Assembly (NCBI GenBank): GCA_005882415.1
Contig: VBAE01000221.1
Coordinates: 9,508 to 24,450, forward strand
Length of the DNA: 14,943 nt
Reading direction: 5' to 3'
DNA from: Alphaproteobacteria bacterium
GTDB taxonomy: Bacteria; Pseudomonadota; Alphaproteobacteria; Sphingomonadales; Sphingomonadaceae
The notes beneath the pieces are model-generated. The model saw nothing but the letters and a program-made list of their open reading frames with translations. It had not been told where the DNA came from and searched no databases. The position numbers were made by a program, and so were the translations under genes. Below, one piece after another: positions 1 to 7,564 of the stretch. Each line of letters starts with the position of its first letter. Within the stretch, counting starts at the first letter, position 1.

Positions 1-786
1 CCGCTGGTCCGCACCGTCCGCACCGGCGGCGGCAACTTCCTCTTCTTGGAAGTGGACGACCCGGAATCGCTGGCGAAGAAGCTCAAGGCCCTCGGCATCC
101 GCGCCCGCTTCCGCCCCAATGCGGCGCCGGGCGGCCTCCGACTCACCATCGGCACCGACTCCGAGAACGAAGCCGCCCTCGCCGCCTTCGGAGTGGCCGA
201 AAAGGCCGAGCCCGCCCGTCGCGCCGAGGCGATCCGCGAGACCAAGGAGACAAGGATCGCCGCTGCAATCGACCTCGACAGCCCCGCCCCCCGCCGGATC
301 GACACCGGCATCCCCTTCTACGATCACATGCTCGACCAGGTCGCCGCCCATGGCGGATTCAGCCTGATCCTCGCCTGCGAGGGCGACCTCGAAATCGACG
401 CCCACCACAGCCTGGAGGACGTCGCCATCGCCTTCGGCACGGCCCTGTCGCGGGCGCTGGGAGAGCGGCGCGGCATCGGCCGCTTCGGCTTCTCGCTGCC
501 GATGGACGAGACCGAAGCGCATGTCCTGATCGACCTCTCGGGCCGCCCCTACAGCGTCTTCGAAGGCAGTTTCGAGGCGAGCCACATCGGCGCCTACCCG
601 ACCGAGATGACCCGCCACATCTTCCGAAGCCTCGCCGACAGCCTCGGCGCCGCCATCCACGTCCGCGTCACCGGCGAGAACGACCATCACAAGACCGAAG
701 CCTGCTTCAAGGCGTTCGGCCGAGCTCTCCGCCAGGCAGTCGCCCGCGACGGCGGCGGCGTGCCGAGCACCAAGGGGGTTTTGTGA
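1..786 (+). CDS. hisB: HisC-HisB fusion, 3' part: histidinol-phosphate aminotransferase C-terminus joined to imidazoleglycerol-phosphate dehydratase
   Basis: The frame is open from base 1 to the TGA at 784-786, giving 261 residues with no start that makes sense. Residues 1-63 look like the C-terminal small domain of HisC: a GNFLF strand, a GIR.R segment, and LRLTIGT.SEN at 46-55 containing the conserved substrate-binding Arg. After a short linker (about 64-76) comes a complete HisB domain (77-261): R.TKET, DTGIPFYDHMLD, DAHHSLED, LPMDE, DLSGRPY and NDHHKTEACFKAF supply the metal-binding His/Glu residues. HisB dehydrates imidazoleglycerol phosphate to imidazoleacetol phosphate and HisC transaminates that product, so the fusion links consecutive steps. 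The end, VPSTKGVL, resembles the E. coli HisB C-terminus. A TTG at 46 lies inside a HisC strand and is not a credible start. A GTG at 193 would give a bare HisB but has no clear ribosome site, and no stop separates the two domains. Confidence 0.93.
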   Translation, partial: PLVRTVRTGGGNFLFLEVDDPESLAKKLKALGIRARFRPNAAPGGLRLTIGTDSENEAALAAFGVAEKAEPARRAEAIRETKETRIAAAIDLDSPAPRRIDTGIPFYDHMLDQVAAHGGFSLILACEGDLEIDAHHSLEDVAIAFGTALSRALGERRGIGRFGFSLPMDETEAHVLIDLSGRPYSVFEGSFEASHIGAYPTEMTRHIFRSLADSLGAAIHVRVTGENDHHKTEACFKAFGRALRQAVARDGGGVPSTKGVL

Positions 787-1364
787 AGCTCGTCATCGTC
801 GACGTCGGCTGCGGCAATATCGGCTCCGTCGGGATCGCGTTCGAGCGGTTCGGGCTCTCCCCCGTCGTCAGCGGCGACGCCGAGACCATCGCGTCGGCCG
901 ACAAGGTCATCCTCCCCGGGGTCGGCGCGGCGGGCTATGCGATGGAGCAGATCCGGGTGCGGGGGCTTGTGGACACAATCCGGACCCTCACCCAGCCGGT
1001 GCTCGGCATCTGCCTCGGCATGCAGCTCCTGTTCGAGCGGAGCGAGGAGGAGGGAACGGAGTGCCTCGGCATCGTCCGCGGCGAGGTGCGCAGGCTGGAA
1101 GCGACGCCCGGGCGCCCGGTGCCGCACATGGGCTGGAGCAGCCTCTCGGTAGAGGAGGAGGGCCTGGGGCTGAACAGCGGCGACTATGTCTATTTCGCGC
1201 ACAGCTTCGCCTGCGATCCCGTGCCGGAGACGGTGGCGAGCGCCGACTATGGGCGCCCGATCCCCGCGGTCATCCGCAAGGACAATTGGTTCGGCGCGCA
1301 ATTCCACCCGGAGCGCTCGGGCGAAGCGGGCGCGCGCTTCCTGAAGGCGTTCCTCGAGTCATGA
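783..1364 (+). CDS. hisH: Imidazole glycerol phosphate synthase, glutamine amidotransferase subunit HisH
   Basis: HisH hydrolyses glutamine and channels ammonia to HisF, its partner encoded two genes downstream. This 193-residue class I glutamine amidotransferase has the nucleophile elbow GICLGMQLL with Cys77, an oxyanion-type motif LPGVGAA near 45-50, and the GAQFHPERSG motif giving His175 and Glu177 of the catalytic triad. The sequence (TQPVLGICLGMQ, PHMGWS, FHPERSGEAGA) resembles the enterobacterial HisH type from memory. The start is GTG at 783, which overlaps the TGA of the preceding hisB by four bases (GTGA). AAGGGGG five bases upstream serves as ribosome site, so translation is probably coupled. 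The product is soluble and cytoplasmic. Confidence 0.96.
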   Translation: MKLVIVDVGCGNIGSVGIAFERFGLSPVVSGDAETIASADKVILPGVGAAGYAMEQIRVRGLVDTIRTLTQPVLGICLGMQLLFERSEEEGTECLGIVRGEVRRLEATPGRPVPHMGWSSLSVEEEGLGLNSGDYVYFAHSFACDPVPETVASADYGRPIPAVIRKDNWFGAQFHPERSGEAGARFLKAFLES

Positions 1365-2071
1365 TCCTCTACCCCGCCATGGACCTGATGGGCGGACGGG
1401 TCGTCCGCCTCGCACAGGGGCGGTTCGACGATTCCACGGCGTACCCCGCCGAACCCGCCGAAGCGCTGGCGGCCTTCGCCGAAGCCGGCGCGGAGTGGGC
1501 GCATGTCGTCGACCTCGACGGCGCGAGGGCAGGGGAGCCACGCCAGCACGAACTGATCGCCTCCCTCGCGTCCGCGCCGCTGAAGCTTCAGGTAGCCGGG
1601 GGCTTCCGCACCCGTGACCACATCGCCCGCATGTTCGATGCCGGAGTCGCCCGAGTCGTGATCGGCAGCCTGACGGTGAAGCAGCCCGAGCTCGTCTCCG
1701 CCTTCCTCGCCGAGTTCGGCGGCCGCATCACGCTGTCCCTCGACGTGCGGGTGATCGACGGCGTCCCGGAAGTCGCCACCTCCGGCTGGACCGAGGATAG
1801 CGGCCGCAGCCTCTGGGACGTCGCGGCCCTCTATCCCGAGGTGCGCCACCTCCTCCTCACCGACATCGGCCGCGACGGCATGCTCGCCGGGCCCAATTTC
1901 GATCTCCTCGAGGAAGCCGGGCGGCTTCTCCCCCACCTCGCAATCCAGGCCTCAGGCGGCGTTTCCTCCCTGGACGACCTCCGCCGCCTGCACACCGCTG
2001 GAGCGATCGTCGGCAAGGCGCTTTGGGAGGGGCGGATCGGCCTCCGGGAGGCGCTCCATGCCTGCGCGTAG
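1361..2071 (+). CDS. hisA: ProFAR isomerase HisA
   Basis: HisA performs the Amadori rearrangement of ProFAR to PRFAR, the substrate of HisF-HisH. The 236-residue protein is a (beta/alpha)8 barrel with the N-terminal catalytic Asp8 (in YPAMDLMGG), Asp128 in LSLDVR, Thr167 and Asp168 in LLTDIGRDGM, and two phosphate-binding loops, QVAGGFRT near 77-84 and ASGGVSS near 197-203. The ATG overlaps the hisH stop as ATGA (1361-1364). A longer reading frame open from about 1061 is only overlap with hisH and is not part of the gene. The stretch ALDVR-like...VATSGW.E.SG.SL resembles the E. coli HisA type, in line with the rest of the operon. Confidence 0.96.
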   Translation: MILYPAMDLMGGRVVRLAQGRFDDSTAYPAEPAEALAAFAEAGAEWAHVVDLDGARAGEPRQHELIASLASAPLKLQVAGGFRTRDHIARMFDAGVARVVIGSLTVKQPELVSAFLAEFGGRITLSLDVRVIDGVPEVATSGWTEDSGRSLWDVAALYPEVRHLLLTDIGRDGMLAGPNFDLLEEAGRLLPHLAIQASGGVSSLDDLRRLHTAGAIVGKALWEGRIGLREALHACA

Positions 2072-2822
2072 GATCATCCCCTGCCTCGACGTCAAGGACG
2101 GCCGGGTGGTGAAGGGCATCCAGTTCCGCGACCATAGGGACGTCGGCGACATCGTCGAGCACGCCCTTCGCTACCGCGACGAGGGCGCCGACGAGCTGGT
2201 CTTCTACGACATCGCGGCAAGCGCCGAAGGCCGCAGTCTCGACACGGACTGGGTGCGCCGGATCGCCCGTGTGATCGACATCCCCTTCGCGGTGGCCGGC
2301 GGAGTGCGCACCCGCGACCAGGCGGCGGCCTGCCTCGATTCCGGCGCGGACAAGGTGTCGATCAACTCCCCGGCGCTGGAGCGGCCGGGGCTGATCGCGG
2401 AGCTCGCGCGAGATTTCGGGAGCCAGTGCGTGGTGCTCGGAGTCGACAGCTTCGAGGCGGACGGGGCGTATCGGGTGAAGCAATATACCGGGTCGCCTGA
2501 GGCGACGCGCGACGCGGGGAGGCTCACTCTGGATTGGGTTCGAGAAGCGGCGGAGCGGGGGGCGGGGGAGATCGTCTTGAACTGCATGCGCCGCGACGGC
2601 GTTCGCACCGGCTACGACCTCGCCCATACAAAAGCGGTGGTCGAGGCGGTCGACGTACCGGTGATCGCCTCGGGCGGGGCCGGCGCGCCCGAGCATTTCC
2701 GCGAGGCGTTCGAAGCGGGGGCGAGCGGCGCGCTCGCCGCGACCGTCTTCCACGACCGGATCATCCCCATTCCCGAACTGAAGGAGTATCTTGCGTCATG
2801 CGGGATCGAAATGCGCCGCTGA
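2058..2822 (+). CDS. hisF: Imidazole glycerol phosphate synthase, cyclase subunit HisF
   Basis: HisF uses ammonia from HisH to cyclise PRFAR into imidazoleglycerol phosphate and AICAR. The 254-residue barrel carries both catalytic aspartates at the numbers known from Thermotoga HisF: Asp11 (IIPCLDVKDGRVVKG) and Asp130 (VLGVDSF). Phosphate loops are AVAGGVRT near 78-85 and ASGGAGA near 204-210. Asp180 lies in NCMRRDGVRTGYD, a form nearer to the E. coli type than to the SMDRDGT form I associate with most alphaproteobacterial HisF. The ATG has a good ribosome site (GGGAGG, 2046-2051, six bases away) inside hisA and overlaps hisA by 14 bases. Confidence 0.97.
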   Translation: MPARRIIPCLDVKDGRVVKGIQFRDHRDVGDIVEHALRYRDEGADELVFYDIAASAEGRSLDTDWVRRIARVIDIPFAVAGGVRTRDQAAACLDSGADKVSINSPALERPGLIAELARDFGSQCVVLGVDSFEADGAYRVKQYTGSPEATRDAGRLTLDWVREAAERGAGEIVLNCMRRDGVRTGYDLAHTKAVVEAVDVPVIASGGAGAPEHFREAFEAGASGALAATVFHDRIIPIPELKEYLASCGIEMRR

Positions 2823-3424
2823 CCGGCGGCGAGGGGCTGGCCTGGGACAAGATGGGCGGCATGATCCCCGCCATCGTCCAGGACTCCGGGAGCGGTGCCG
2901 TGCTGATGCTCGGCTACATGGACCAGGGCGCGCTCGCCGCGACGTTGGAGAGCGGCTTCGCGACCTTCTTCAGCCGCTCCAAGGGCAGGCTTTGGCAGAA
3001 GGGCGAGACGAGCGGCAACCGGCTCCGGGTCGTCTCGGTCCACGAGGATTGCGACGGCGACGCTTTGCTGGTCCGTGCGGTGCCGGAGGGGCCGACGTGC
3101 CACTTGGGCACCGAAAGCTGCTTCGGCGGCAGCGACACCGGACCCGGCTGGCTCGCCGAACTGTCGCGGGTGGTTGCGGAGCGGGCATCCGCCGCGCCGG
3201 ACGAAAGCTACACGGCCCGCCTCCTTGCTGACGGCCCGGCCCGGATCGCCCAGAAAGTGGGCGAGGAAGGCGTAGAAGTCGCCCTCGCCGCAGTCACCCG
3301 CGACGCCGCCGGCTGCGCCGAGGAAGTCGCCGACCTCCTCTACCACCTCACCGTCCTGATGCAGGCGAAGGGCTTCGCCTGGGCGGAGGTGGTCGAGGTG
3401 CTCAAGGAGCGGCACAAGGCTTAG
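2798..3424 (+). CDS. hisI: Bifunctional phosphoribosyl-AMP cyclohydrolase / phosphoribosyl-ATP pyrophosphatase HisIE
   Basis: This 208-residue protein fuses the second and third steps of histidine synthesis. The HisI cyclohydrolase domain (about 1-112) shows YMDQGAL, FSRSKGRLWQKGETSGN and the metal-site residues in DCDGD (84-88), CH (101-102) and SCF (Cys108). The HisE pyrophosphatase domain (about 118-208) shows SYTARLL..G..RIAQKVGEEGVEVALA and EEVADLLYHL, whose acidic residues bind magnesium. The chosen ATG has AAGGAG 11 bases upstream (2781-2786) inside hisF and overlaps hisF by 25 bases. The HisI-HisE fusion is typical of enterobacteria; many alphaproteobacteria keep hisI and hisE separate. 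It is the last gene of the operon, and its stop overlaps the stop of the convergent hisN. Confidence 0.96.
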   Translation: MRDRNAPLTGGEGLAWDKMGGMIPAIVQDSGSGAVLMLGYMDQGALAATLESGFATFFSRSKGRLWQKGETSGNRLRVVSVHEDCDGDALLVRAVPEGPTCHLGTESCFGGSDTGPGWLAELSRVVAERASAAPDESYTARLLADGPARIAQKVGEEGVEVALAAVTRDAAGCAEEVADLLYHLTVLMQAKGFAWAEVVEVLKERHKA

Positions 3425-4161
3425 GCGAGCAGAGCCACAGCCTCTTCGTAAAGCGCCCGCGTTGCCGCCGCGATCACGTTCCCCGCGCCGAAATCCTCTC
3501 CCCCGTGCCAGTCCCCGATCATCCCTCCGGCCGCCCGCACGACGGGGATCAGCGCGTTATAGTCGTGCGGCTTCAACCCGCATTCGACCACCAGGTCGAG
3601 CGACCCCGCAGCAAGGCGCGCATAAGCGTAGCCGTCATGGCCATAGCGCACCGTCCGCGCGGCCCCGCGCAGCCGCTCCCACTGCCCCGGATCCTCGAAC
3701 AAATACGGGTCCGTCGTCGACAGCCGCGCCTCCGCAAGCGCCGTGCAGCCGCTGGTGCGCAGCCCCTCCGCGCCCTCGAAGCCGACATAACGCTCCCCAA
3801 GGCAGGGCGCATCGATCAGGCCGAGCACCGGCGCTCCGTCCTCCAGCAATGCGATCAGGGTCACCCAGTTCGGCAGGCCGCAGATGAAGGAGCGGGTGCC
3901 GTCGACGGGGTCGAGGCTCCAGCAGAAGGGGCCTGAGGCCGCGCGGTCGGGGAATTCCTCCCCCGCGATGCCGTGCTCCGGATATTCCGCTTCGATGAGC
4001 GCGCGCATGGCCCGCTCCGCCTCCCGGTCGGCGTCGGTTACAGGGTCGAAGTCGCGACCGCCTTTGTCGTCGGCGTCGAGGCCGGTGCGCCAGCGCGGCA
4101 GGGTTTCGGCGCGGGCGGCGTCGGCGAGGCGGTGGGCGAAGGCGACGAGCTCCGGGTTCAT
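3421..4161 (-). CDS. hisN: Histidinol-phosphatase, inositol-monophosphatase family (HisN type)
   Basis: This 246-residue magnesium-dependent phosphatase has the IMPase signatures: DPVTDADREAE (39-49), GEEF with Glu68, the metal-binding WSLDPVDGTRSF (81-92) with Asp84 and Asp87, and a C-terminal HDYNALIPVVRAAGG (199-213) with Asp200, where the usual Trp of WD is His. The DGTRSFI..LP.W form and the position beside the his operon point to histidinol-phosphate hydrolysis, the step that E. coli assigns to the N-terminal half of HisB, which is absent here. The IMPase family also includes inositol and other sugar phosphatases, so substrate is inferred from context. The start is the ATG at 4161, with GAGG eight bases upstream, overlapping the TonB-receptor stop as ATGA. 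The TAA overlaps the hisIE TAG by two bases of the 3421-3424 span, leaving no room for a terminator. Confidence 0.85.
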   Translation of the reverse strand: MNPELVAFAHRLADAARAETLPRWRTGLDADDKGGRDFDPVTDADREAERAMRALIEAEYPEHGIAGEEFPDRAASGPFCWSLDPVDGTRSFICGLPNWVTLIALLEDGAPVLGLIDAPCLGERYVGFEGAEGLRTSGCTALAEARLSTTDPYLFEDPGQWERLRGAARTVRYGHDGYAYARLAAGSLDLVVECGLKPHDYNALIPVVRAAGGMIGDWHGGEDFGAGNVIAAATRALYEEAVALLA

Positions 4162-6200
4162 GCGCCGAGCCTCAGGCCGAGCCAGAAGGTGCGCGGCGTG
4201 GCGCGCTCGACGACGCCGTCGCCGCTGATCCCAGCCTCGACCCGCGCGTCGGCGATATTCTCCGCCCGCGCCTCGACGCTCACGCCCTTGGCAACGGGCC
4301 ACGAGACGGAAGCATCGAAGGTGACCGCGTCGGCAAGGAGCTGCTCGTTCAAATCGTCCTCATATTGCGACCCGACATAGCGCGCCGCGACCGAGGCCCC
4401 ACCGCCCTCCGCGCGCCGCCAGGAGAGGCTGGCCGAGCCGGTCACCTTGGGCGTCTGCGCCGGGCGGAGCCCATCCAAAGGCGCCGCCGCCCCGCTTGCC
4501 TCGACCCGCGCGTGGACCCATGACCAGCCGGCGGCAAAGGTGAAGGCGCCGCGTGTCACTCGCCCGTCCAACTCGATCCCCCGCGCCTCGATCGCGTCCA
4601 GATTCTGCCGCTGGCGATATTCCCCGCCCGCGGCGACGAAGCCGACGCCCGGGAAAGTGCCCGGGCCGTGGCCGAGGGTGACGTTGGCGATCGCGCTGTC
4701 GAGGCGGTTGGCAAAGACGGTTGCGGAGAGGCGGGCGCCGGGGAGGGGCCGCCATTCCGCGCCCGCTTCCACCCCCTTCAGCCGCTCCGGAGCGAGCGCC
4801 GCATTGGCCGCCGTCGCGTCGGCCCCCGCCCGGAACGGACGGTAGAGCTCGTTCAGCGTCGGCAGCCGCCAGCCCAAGTAGGCGGCACCGCGCAAAGTCA
4901 GCGCCGACGCTGGCCGAAACGCGATCCCGGCCCGCCCGGTCGGCTCCCATCCGCTCCGGTCGGCAAAGTCGGCGTCGGTGAGGACCGCGCCGCTCGCCCG
5001 CACATGCTCGTTCAGATGGCCGTCCGAAATCCGCCACGAGTCGATCCGCCCGCCCGCCGTGAGGGTGAACGGCCCTCCCTCCCAGCTCGCCTCCGCAAAG
5101 CCGCCGAGCGTGTCCGTCCGCCCCCCCGCAGCGCGGATGCGGGTGCCCTGTCCGGCGACGAAGGAGTAGAATTCGCGCGTCTCGCCTTCCGTCCCTCGCC
5201 AGTCGCCGCCGAGGCGCAGCGAGACGGAGGGCCCGAGCGAAGGCCGCCACTCGGCCCGGGCGCCGGTGCCGGTGGAAGGGACATTATATTGCTCCGACAC
5301 CCGGCTCGCCACGGTTCGGGCGGCATCGACGCTGGCAAAGCTGGTATAGAAGTCGCGCGTCTGGACGTAAGCCAGCGCCGACCAGCGCGGCCCCACCAGC
5401 CGAACCGACGCATCCGCTCCGTCGCTCCTGATCGCGGAAAAAGCCGTGCCCCGCTCCCGCCGGTCGGCGAACACCAACCCGTTCGCCTGAAGCTCCACGC
5501 CCCCGCCCAGCGGCGCCACCGCCCGAAGCGAGCCGCTCGCCTGCTCATAAGGAGAAGGCCGGTCCGCCGCCCCCCGATCCTCCTCGACCACCGGAATGAA
5601 CCCGTCGCCCCGCGCATAGCTTGCCGTCGCGGTGACGAACCCAGCACCCAGCGGCACCCCCGCCGCGGCAAATCCGTCGACGGAATCCCGGCTCCCATAG
5701 GCCACTTCCCCCGACACCCCCCGCAGCTCCCGAGGGCCCGCGCTCTCAAGCTCGATCGTCCCCGCCAGCGCTCCCGGCCCGTTCGCCCCGCTCCCCCCGC
5801 CGCGCACCACCCGGACCAGACCGAGGCGCCGGGGATCGTAGGCGGGCCAACTCACCCAGCCGCCGAACGGGTCGGTCTGGGGCACCCCGTCCAACACAAG
5901 CAGCGCCCGGCTCGACGCATTCCCCCCCAGCGCGCGCAAGGTCGCGCCCTGGCTGGTCGGGTTGGCACTGCGCGCGTCGGAGCGGCGGAAGAGCTGGAAG
6001 CCCGGCACGTCGCGGAGCACGTCCTCGAGCCGGTTCGACGCCGACTCCTGAAGCCGCGCCCGGTCCACCGTCACGACGTCGAACACCGCCTCGCCCGGCG
6101 CCTCTCCCAAGCCCCGCCCCGTGACGACGATCTCGTCCGACTGCGCGCACGCAGGTCCCGCCGCCAAGGCGAGCAAAAGAAAAGGGGCCGCCGAACGCAT
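4158..6200 (-). CDS. TonB-dependent outer-membrane receptor
   Basis: The 680-residue product begins with a signal peptide (MRSAAPFLLLALAAGPACA, cleavage near 19/20) followed at once by the TonB box DEIVVTG (22-28). A plug domain spans about 30-155, with NRLEDVLRDVPGF, TLRALGG.ASSRALLVLDGVPQ.DPFGG and VRVVRGGGSG. The rest is a beta-barrel of alternating amphipathic strands rich in aromatic and Gly residues. The protein imports a scarce nutrient across the outer membrane using TonB energy; the ligand cannot be read from sequence. It is on the short side for the family, closer to BtuB-sized receptors. It ends RTFWLGLRLGA, so the usual terminal aromatic residue is missing. An in-frame TAG four codons before the ATG fixes the start. 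The start codon lies in the loop of a strong hairpin. The gene overlaps hisN downstream and probably shares its transcript. Confidence 0.93.
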   Translation of the reverse strand: MRSAAPFLLLALAAGPACAQSDEIVVTGRGLGEAPGEAVFDVVTVDRARLQESASNRLEDVLRDVPGFQLFRRSDARSANPTSQGATLRALGGNASSRALLVLDGVPQTDPFGGWVSWPAYDPRRLGLVRVVRGGGSGANGPGALAGTIELESAGPRELRGVSGEVAYGSRDSVDGFAAAGVPLGAGFVTATASYARGDGFIPVVEEDRGAADRPSPYEQASGSLRAVAPLGGGVELQANGLVFADRRERGTAFSAIRSDGADASVRLVGPRWSALAYVQTRDFYTSFASVDAARTVASRVSEQYNVPSTGTGARAEWRPSLGPSVSLRLGGDWRGTEGETREFYSFVAGQGTRIRAAGGRTDTLGGFAEASWEGGPFTLTAGGRIDSWRISDGHLNEHVRASGAVLTDADFADRSGWEPTGRAGIAFRPASALTLRGAAYLGWRLPTLNELYRPFRAGADATAANAALAPERLKGVEAGAEWRPLPGARLSATVFANRLDSAIANVTLGHGPGTFPGVGFVAAGGEYRQRQNLDAIEARGIELDGRVTRGAFTFAAGWSWVHARVEASGAAAPLDGLRPAQTPKVTGSASLSWRRAEGGGASVAARYVGSQYEDDLNEQLLADAVTFDASVSWPVAKGVSVEARAENIADARVEAGISGDGVVERATPRTFWLGLRLGA

Positions 6201-6210
6201 CGGCAGCCCC
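6171..6210 (-). terminator. Intrinsic-terminator-like hairpin containing the receptor start codon
   Basis: On the minus strand an 11-pair stem (arms 6210-6200 and 6194-6184, ten Watson-Crick pairs and one G-U in RNA) closes a five-base loop and is followed by TTTTCTTTT (6183-6175). This is a standard Rho-independent terminator, 32 bases past the DEAD-box stop. The start codon of the TonB receptor (6200-6198) sits at the top of the stem and loop, and the AGGGG that would serve as its ribosome site is in the 5' arm. It may end helicase transcripts, control receptor translation, or both. Confidence 0.75.
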
Positions 6211-6241
6211 TAGCAGTGTCGTTCCCGGTAAGGGAGTGGGA

Positions 6242-7564
6242 TTACCGCCCGCTCGCCCGCCTTTTCGCGCGCTGCGTTTTCGGAGCGCCGGCCGCGCCGA
6301 AGTTCGGGCGGCGGCTCTTCGGGCGGCGGACGCGGCTCCGGTCCTCGCGCTGCTCGTCGCGGCGCTGCTCCTGCGGCGGAACCGCCGGACGCGCGGCCTT
6401 GATGCGCGCCGCCTCGTTGACGAAATTCTCAGGCAGCGGCACCGGCACAAGCGTCTGCTTGGTCAGGCGCTCGATGCCTTTCAAATAGGCCCGCTCGTCC
6501 TCTGCGCAATAAGCGATGGCGACGCCCGCGGCGCCGGCGCGTGCGGTGCGGCCGATGCGGTGGACGTACTGCTCGGAGACGTTGGGCAGGTCGAAGTTGA
6601 TGACATGGCTGACGCCCGACACGTCGATCCCGCGCGCGGCGATGTCGGTCGCGACCAGGATCTTGACCTTGCCCGATTTGAACTCGGCCAGCGCCCGCTC
6701 GCGCTGCGGCTGGCTCTTATTGCCGTGGATCGCGTTGGCCGGAATGCCGGCATAGCCGAGCTGCTTCACGATCCGGTCCGAGCCGTGCTTGGTCCGCGAG
6801 AAGATCAGCACCCGGTCCATGGAGCCCTTGTCGCTGAAGCCGACGCGAAGCATCATCGTCAGGAGCGCGGGCTTCTCGGCCTGGTTGACGTAGGTGACGT
6901 ACTGCTCGACGCGCTCGACGGTCGAGGCGACCGGCGACACCGCCACCTGAAGCGGATCGGTCAGGAAGCGGTCGGCCAGCTCCTTGATCGTCTTCGGCAT
7001 GGTCGCCGAGAAGAACAGGCTCTGGCGCTTCGTCGGGAGAACCCGGACGATCGCCTTCAGAGCATGGATGAAGCCGAGGTCCAGCATCTGGTCCGCCTCG
7101 TCGAGAACGAGGATCTCGACCTCGCGCAGGGTCAGTGCAGCCTGCTCGATCAGGTCGAGGAGGCGGCCCGGCGTCGCGACGAGGATGTCGACCCCGCGCG
7201 CCAGCTCCTGGCGGTTCTTGTGGAGCGAGGTGCCGCCGAAGACGGTGGCGACGCTCATATGGCTGAAGCGGCTATAGGCGCGCGCGCTCTCCGCGATCTG
7301 CGAGGCGAGCTCGCGGGTCGGGGCGAGAACGAGCATCCGGCAGGCCTTGGGCCCGGGCCGCTTCTTCGACGCCGACAGGCGGTCGATCGAGGGAAGCATG
7401 AAGGCGGCGGTCTTGCCGGTCCCGGTCTGGGCGATGCCCAAAAGGTCGCGGCCCTTCAGCAGGATCGGGATCGCCTGCTCCTGGATCGGGGTCGAGACGG
7501 TATATTCCTTGAGCGCGAGCGCCTGGAGGACGGGCTGCGACAGCCCGAGATTATCGAAAGACAT
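6242..7564 (-). CDS. rhlE: DEAD-box ATP-dependent RNA helicase, RhlE type
   Basis: This 440-residue helicase has every family motif in order: Q motif (FDNLGLS...TPIQEQAIP, 3-33), Walker A AQTGTGKT (45-52), PTRELA (82-87), FGG (109-111), TPGR (131-134), DEAD (155-158), SAT (186-188), LIFSRTK (253-259), ATDIAARGIDV (305-315) and HRIGRTARAG (335-344). A basic Arg/Lys-rich tail (about 388-440) probably adds RNA affinity. Such proteins unwind short RNA duplexes in ribosome assembly, cold adaptation or mRNA decay. I chose ATG 7564 because RhlE proteins commonly begin MSF-.-LGL. A GTG at 7579 would add five residues. Neither start has a convincing ribosome site. A TATAGT at 7584-7579 could be a -10 element producing a very short leader, but no matching -35 is seen. 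Confidence 0.92.
   Translation of the reverse strand: MSFDNLGLSQPVLQALALKEYTVSTPIQEQAIPILLKGRDLLGIAQTGTGKTAAFMLPSIDRLSASKKRPGPKACRMLVLAPTRELASQIAESARAYSRFSHMSVATVFGGTSLHKNRQELARGVDILVATPGRLLDLIEQAALTLREVEILVLDEADQMLDLGFIHALKAIVRVLPTKRQSLFFSATMPKTIKELADRFLTDPLQVAVSPVASTVERVEQYVTYVNQAEKPALLTMMLRVGFSDKGSMDRVLIFSRTKHGSDRIVKQLGYAGIPANAIHGNKSQPQRERALAEFKSGKVKILVATDIAARGIDVSGVSHVINFDLPNVSEQYVHRIGRTARAGAAGVAIAYCAEDERAYLKGIERLTKQTLVPVPLPENFVNEAARIKAARPAVPPQEQRRDEQREDRSRVRRPKSRRPNFGAAGAPKTQRAKRRASGR

Noticed and set aside
46..786. HisB starting at the TTG at 46
   Set aside because: The TTG is inside the GNFLFLEVDD strand of the HisC domain, and the frame is open to base 1, so the real start lies outside the window.
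6198..6240. TPP riboswitch suggested by AGGGGCTGCC before the TonB receptor
   Set aside because: Only the first few bases resemble the thi box. The GGCTGAGA and ACCC..GAACCTGA elements are absent and there are only 41 noncoding bases. The same bases form one arm of the terminator-like hairpin.
4668..6488. A 606-codon open frame on the + strand opposite the TonB receptor
   Set aside because: It is a high-GC antisense shadow: Arg/Pro-rich, no domain, and crosses the gene junction on the other strand. The minus-strand receptor has a signal peptide, TonB box and plug motifs.
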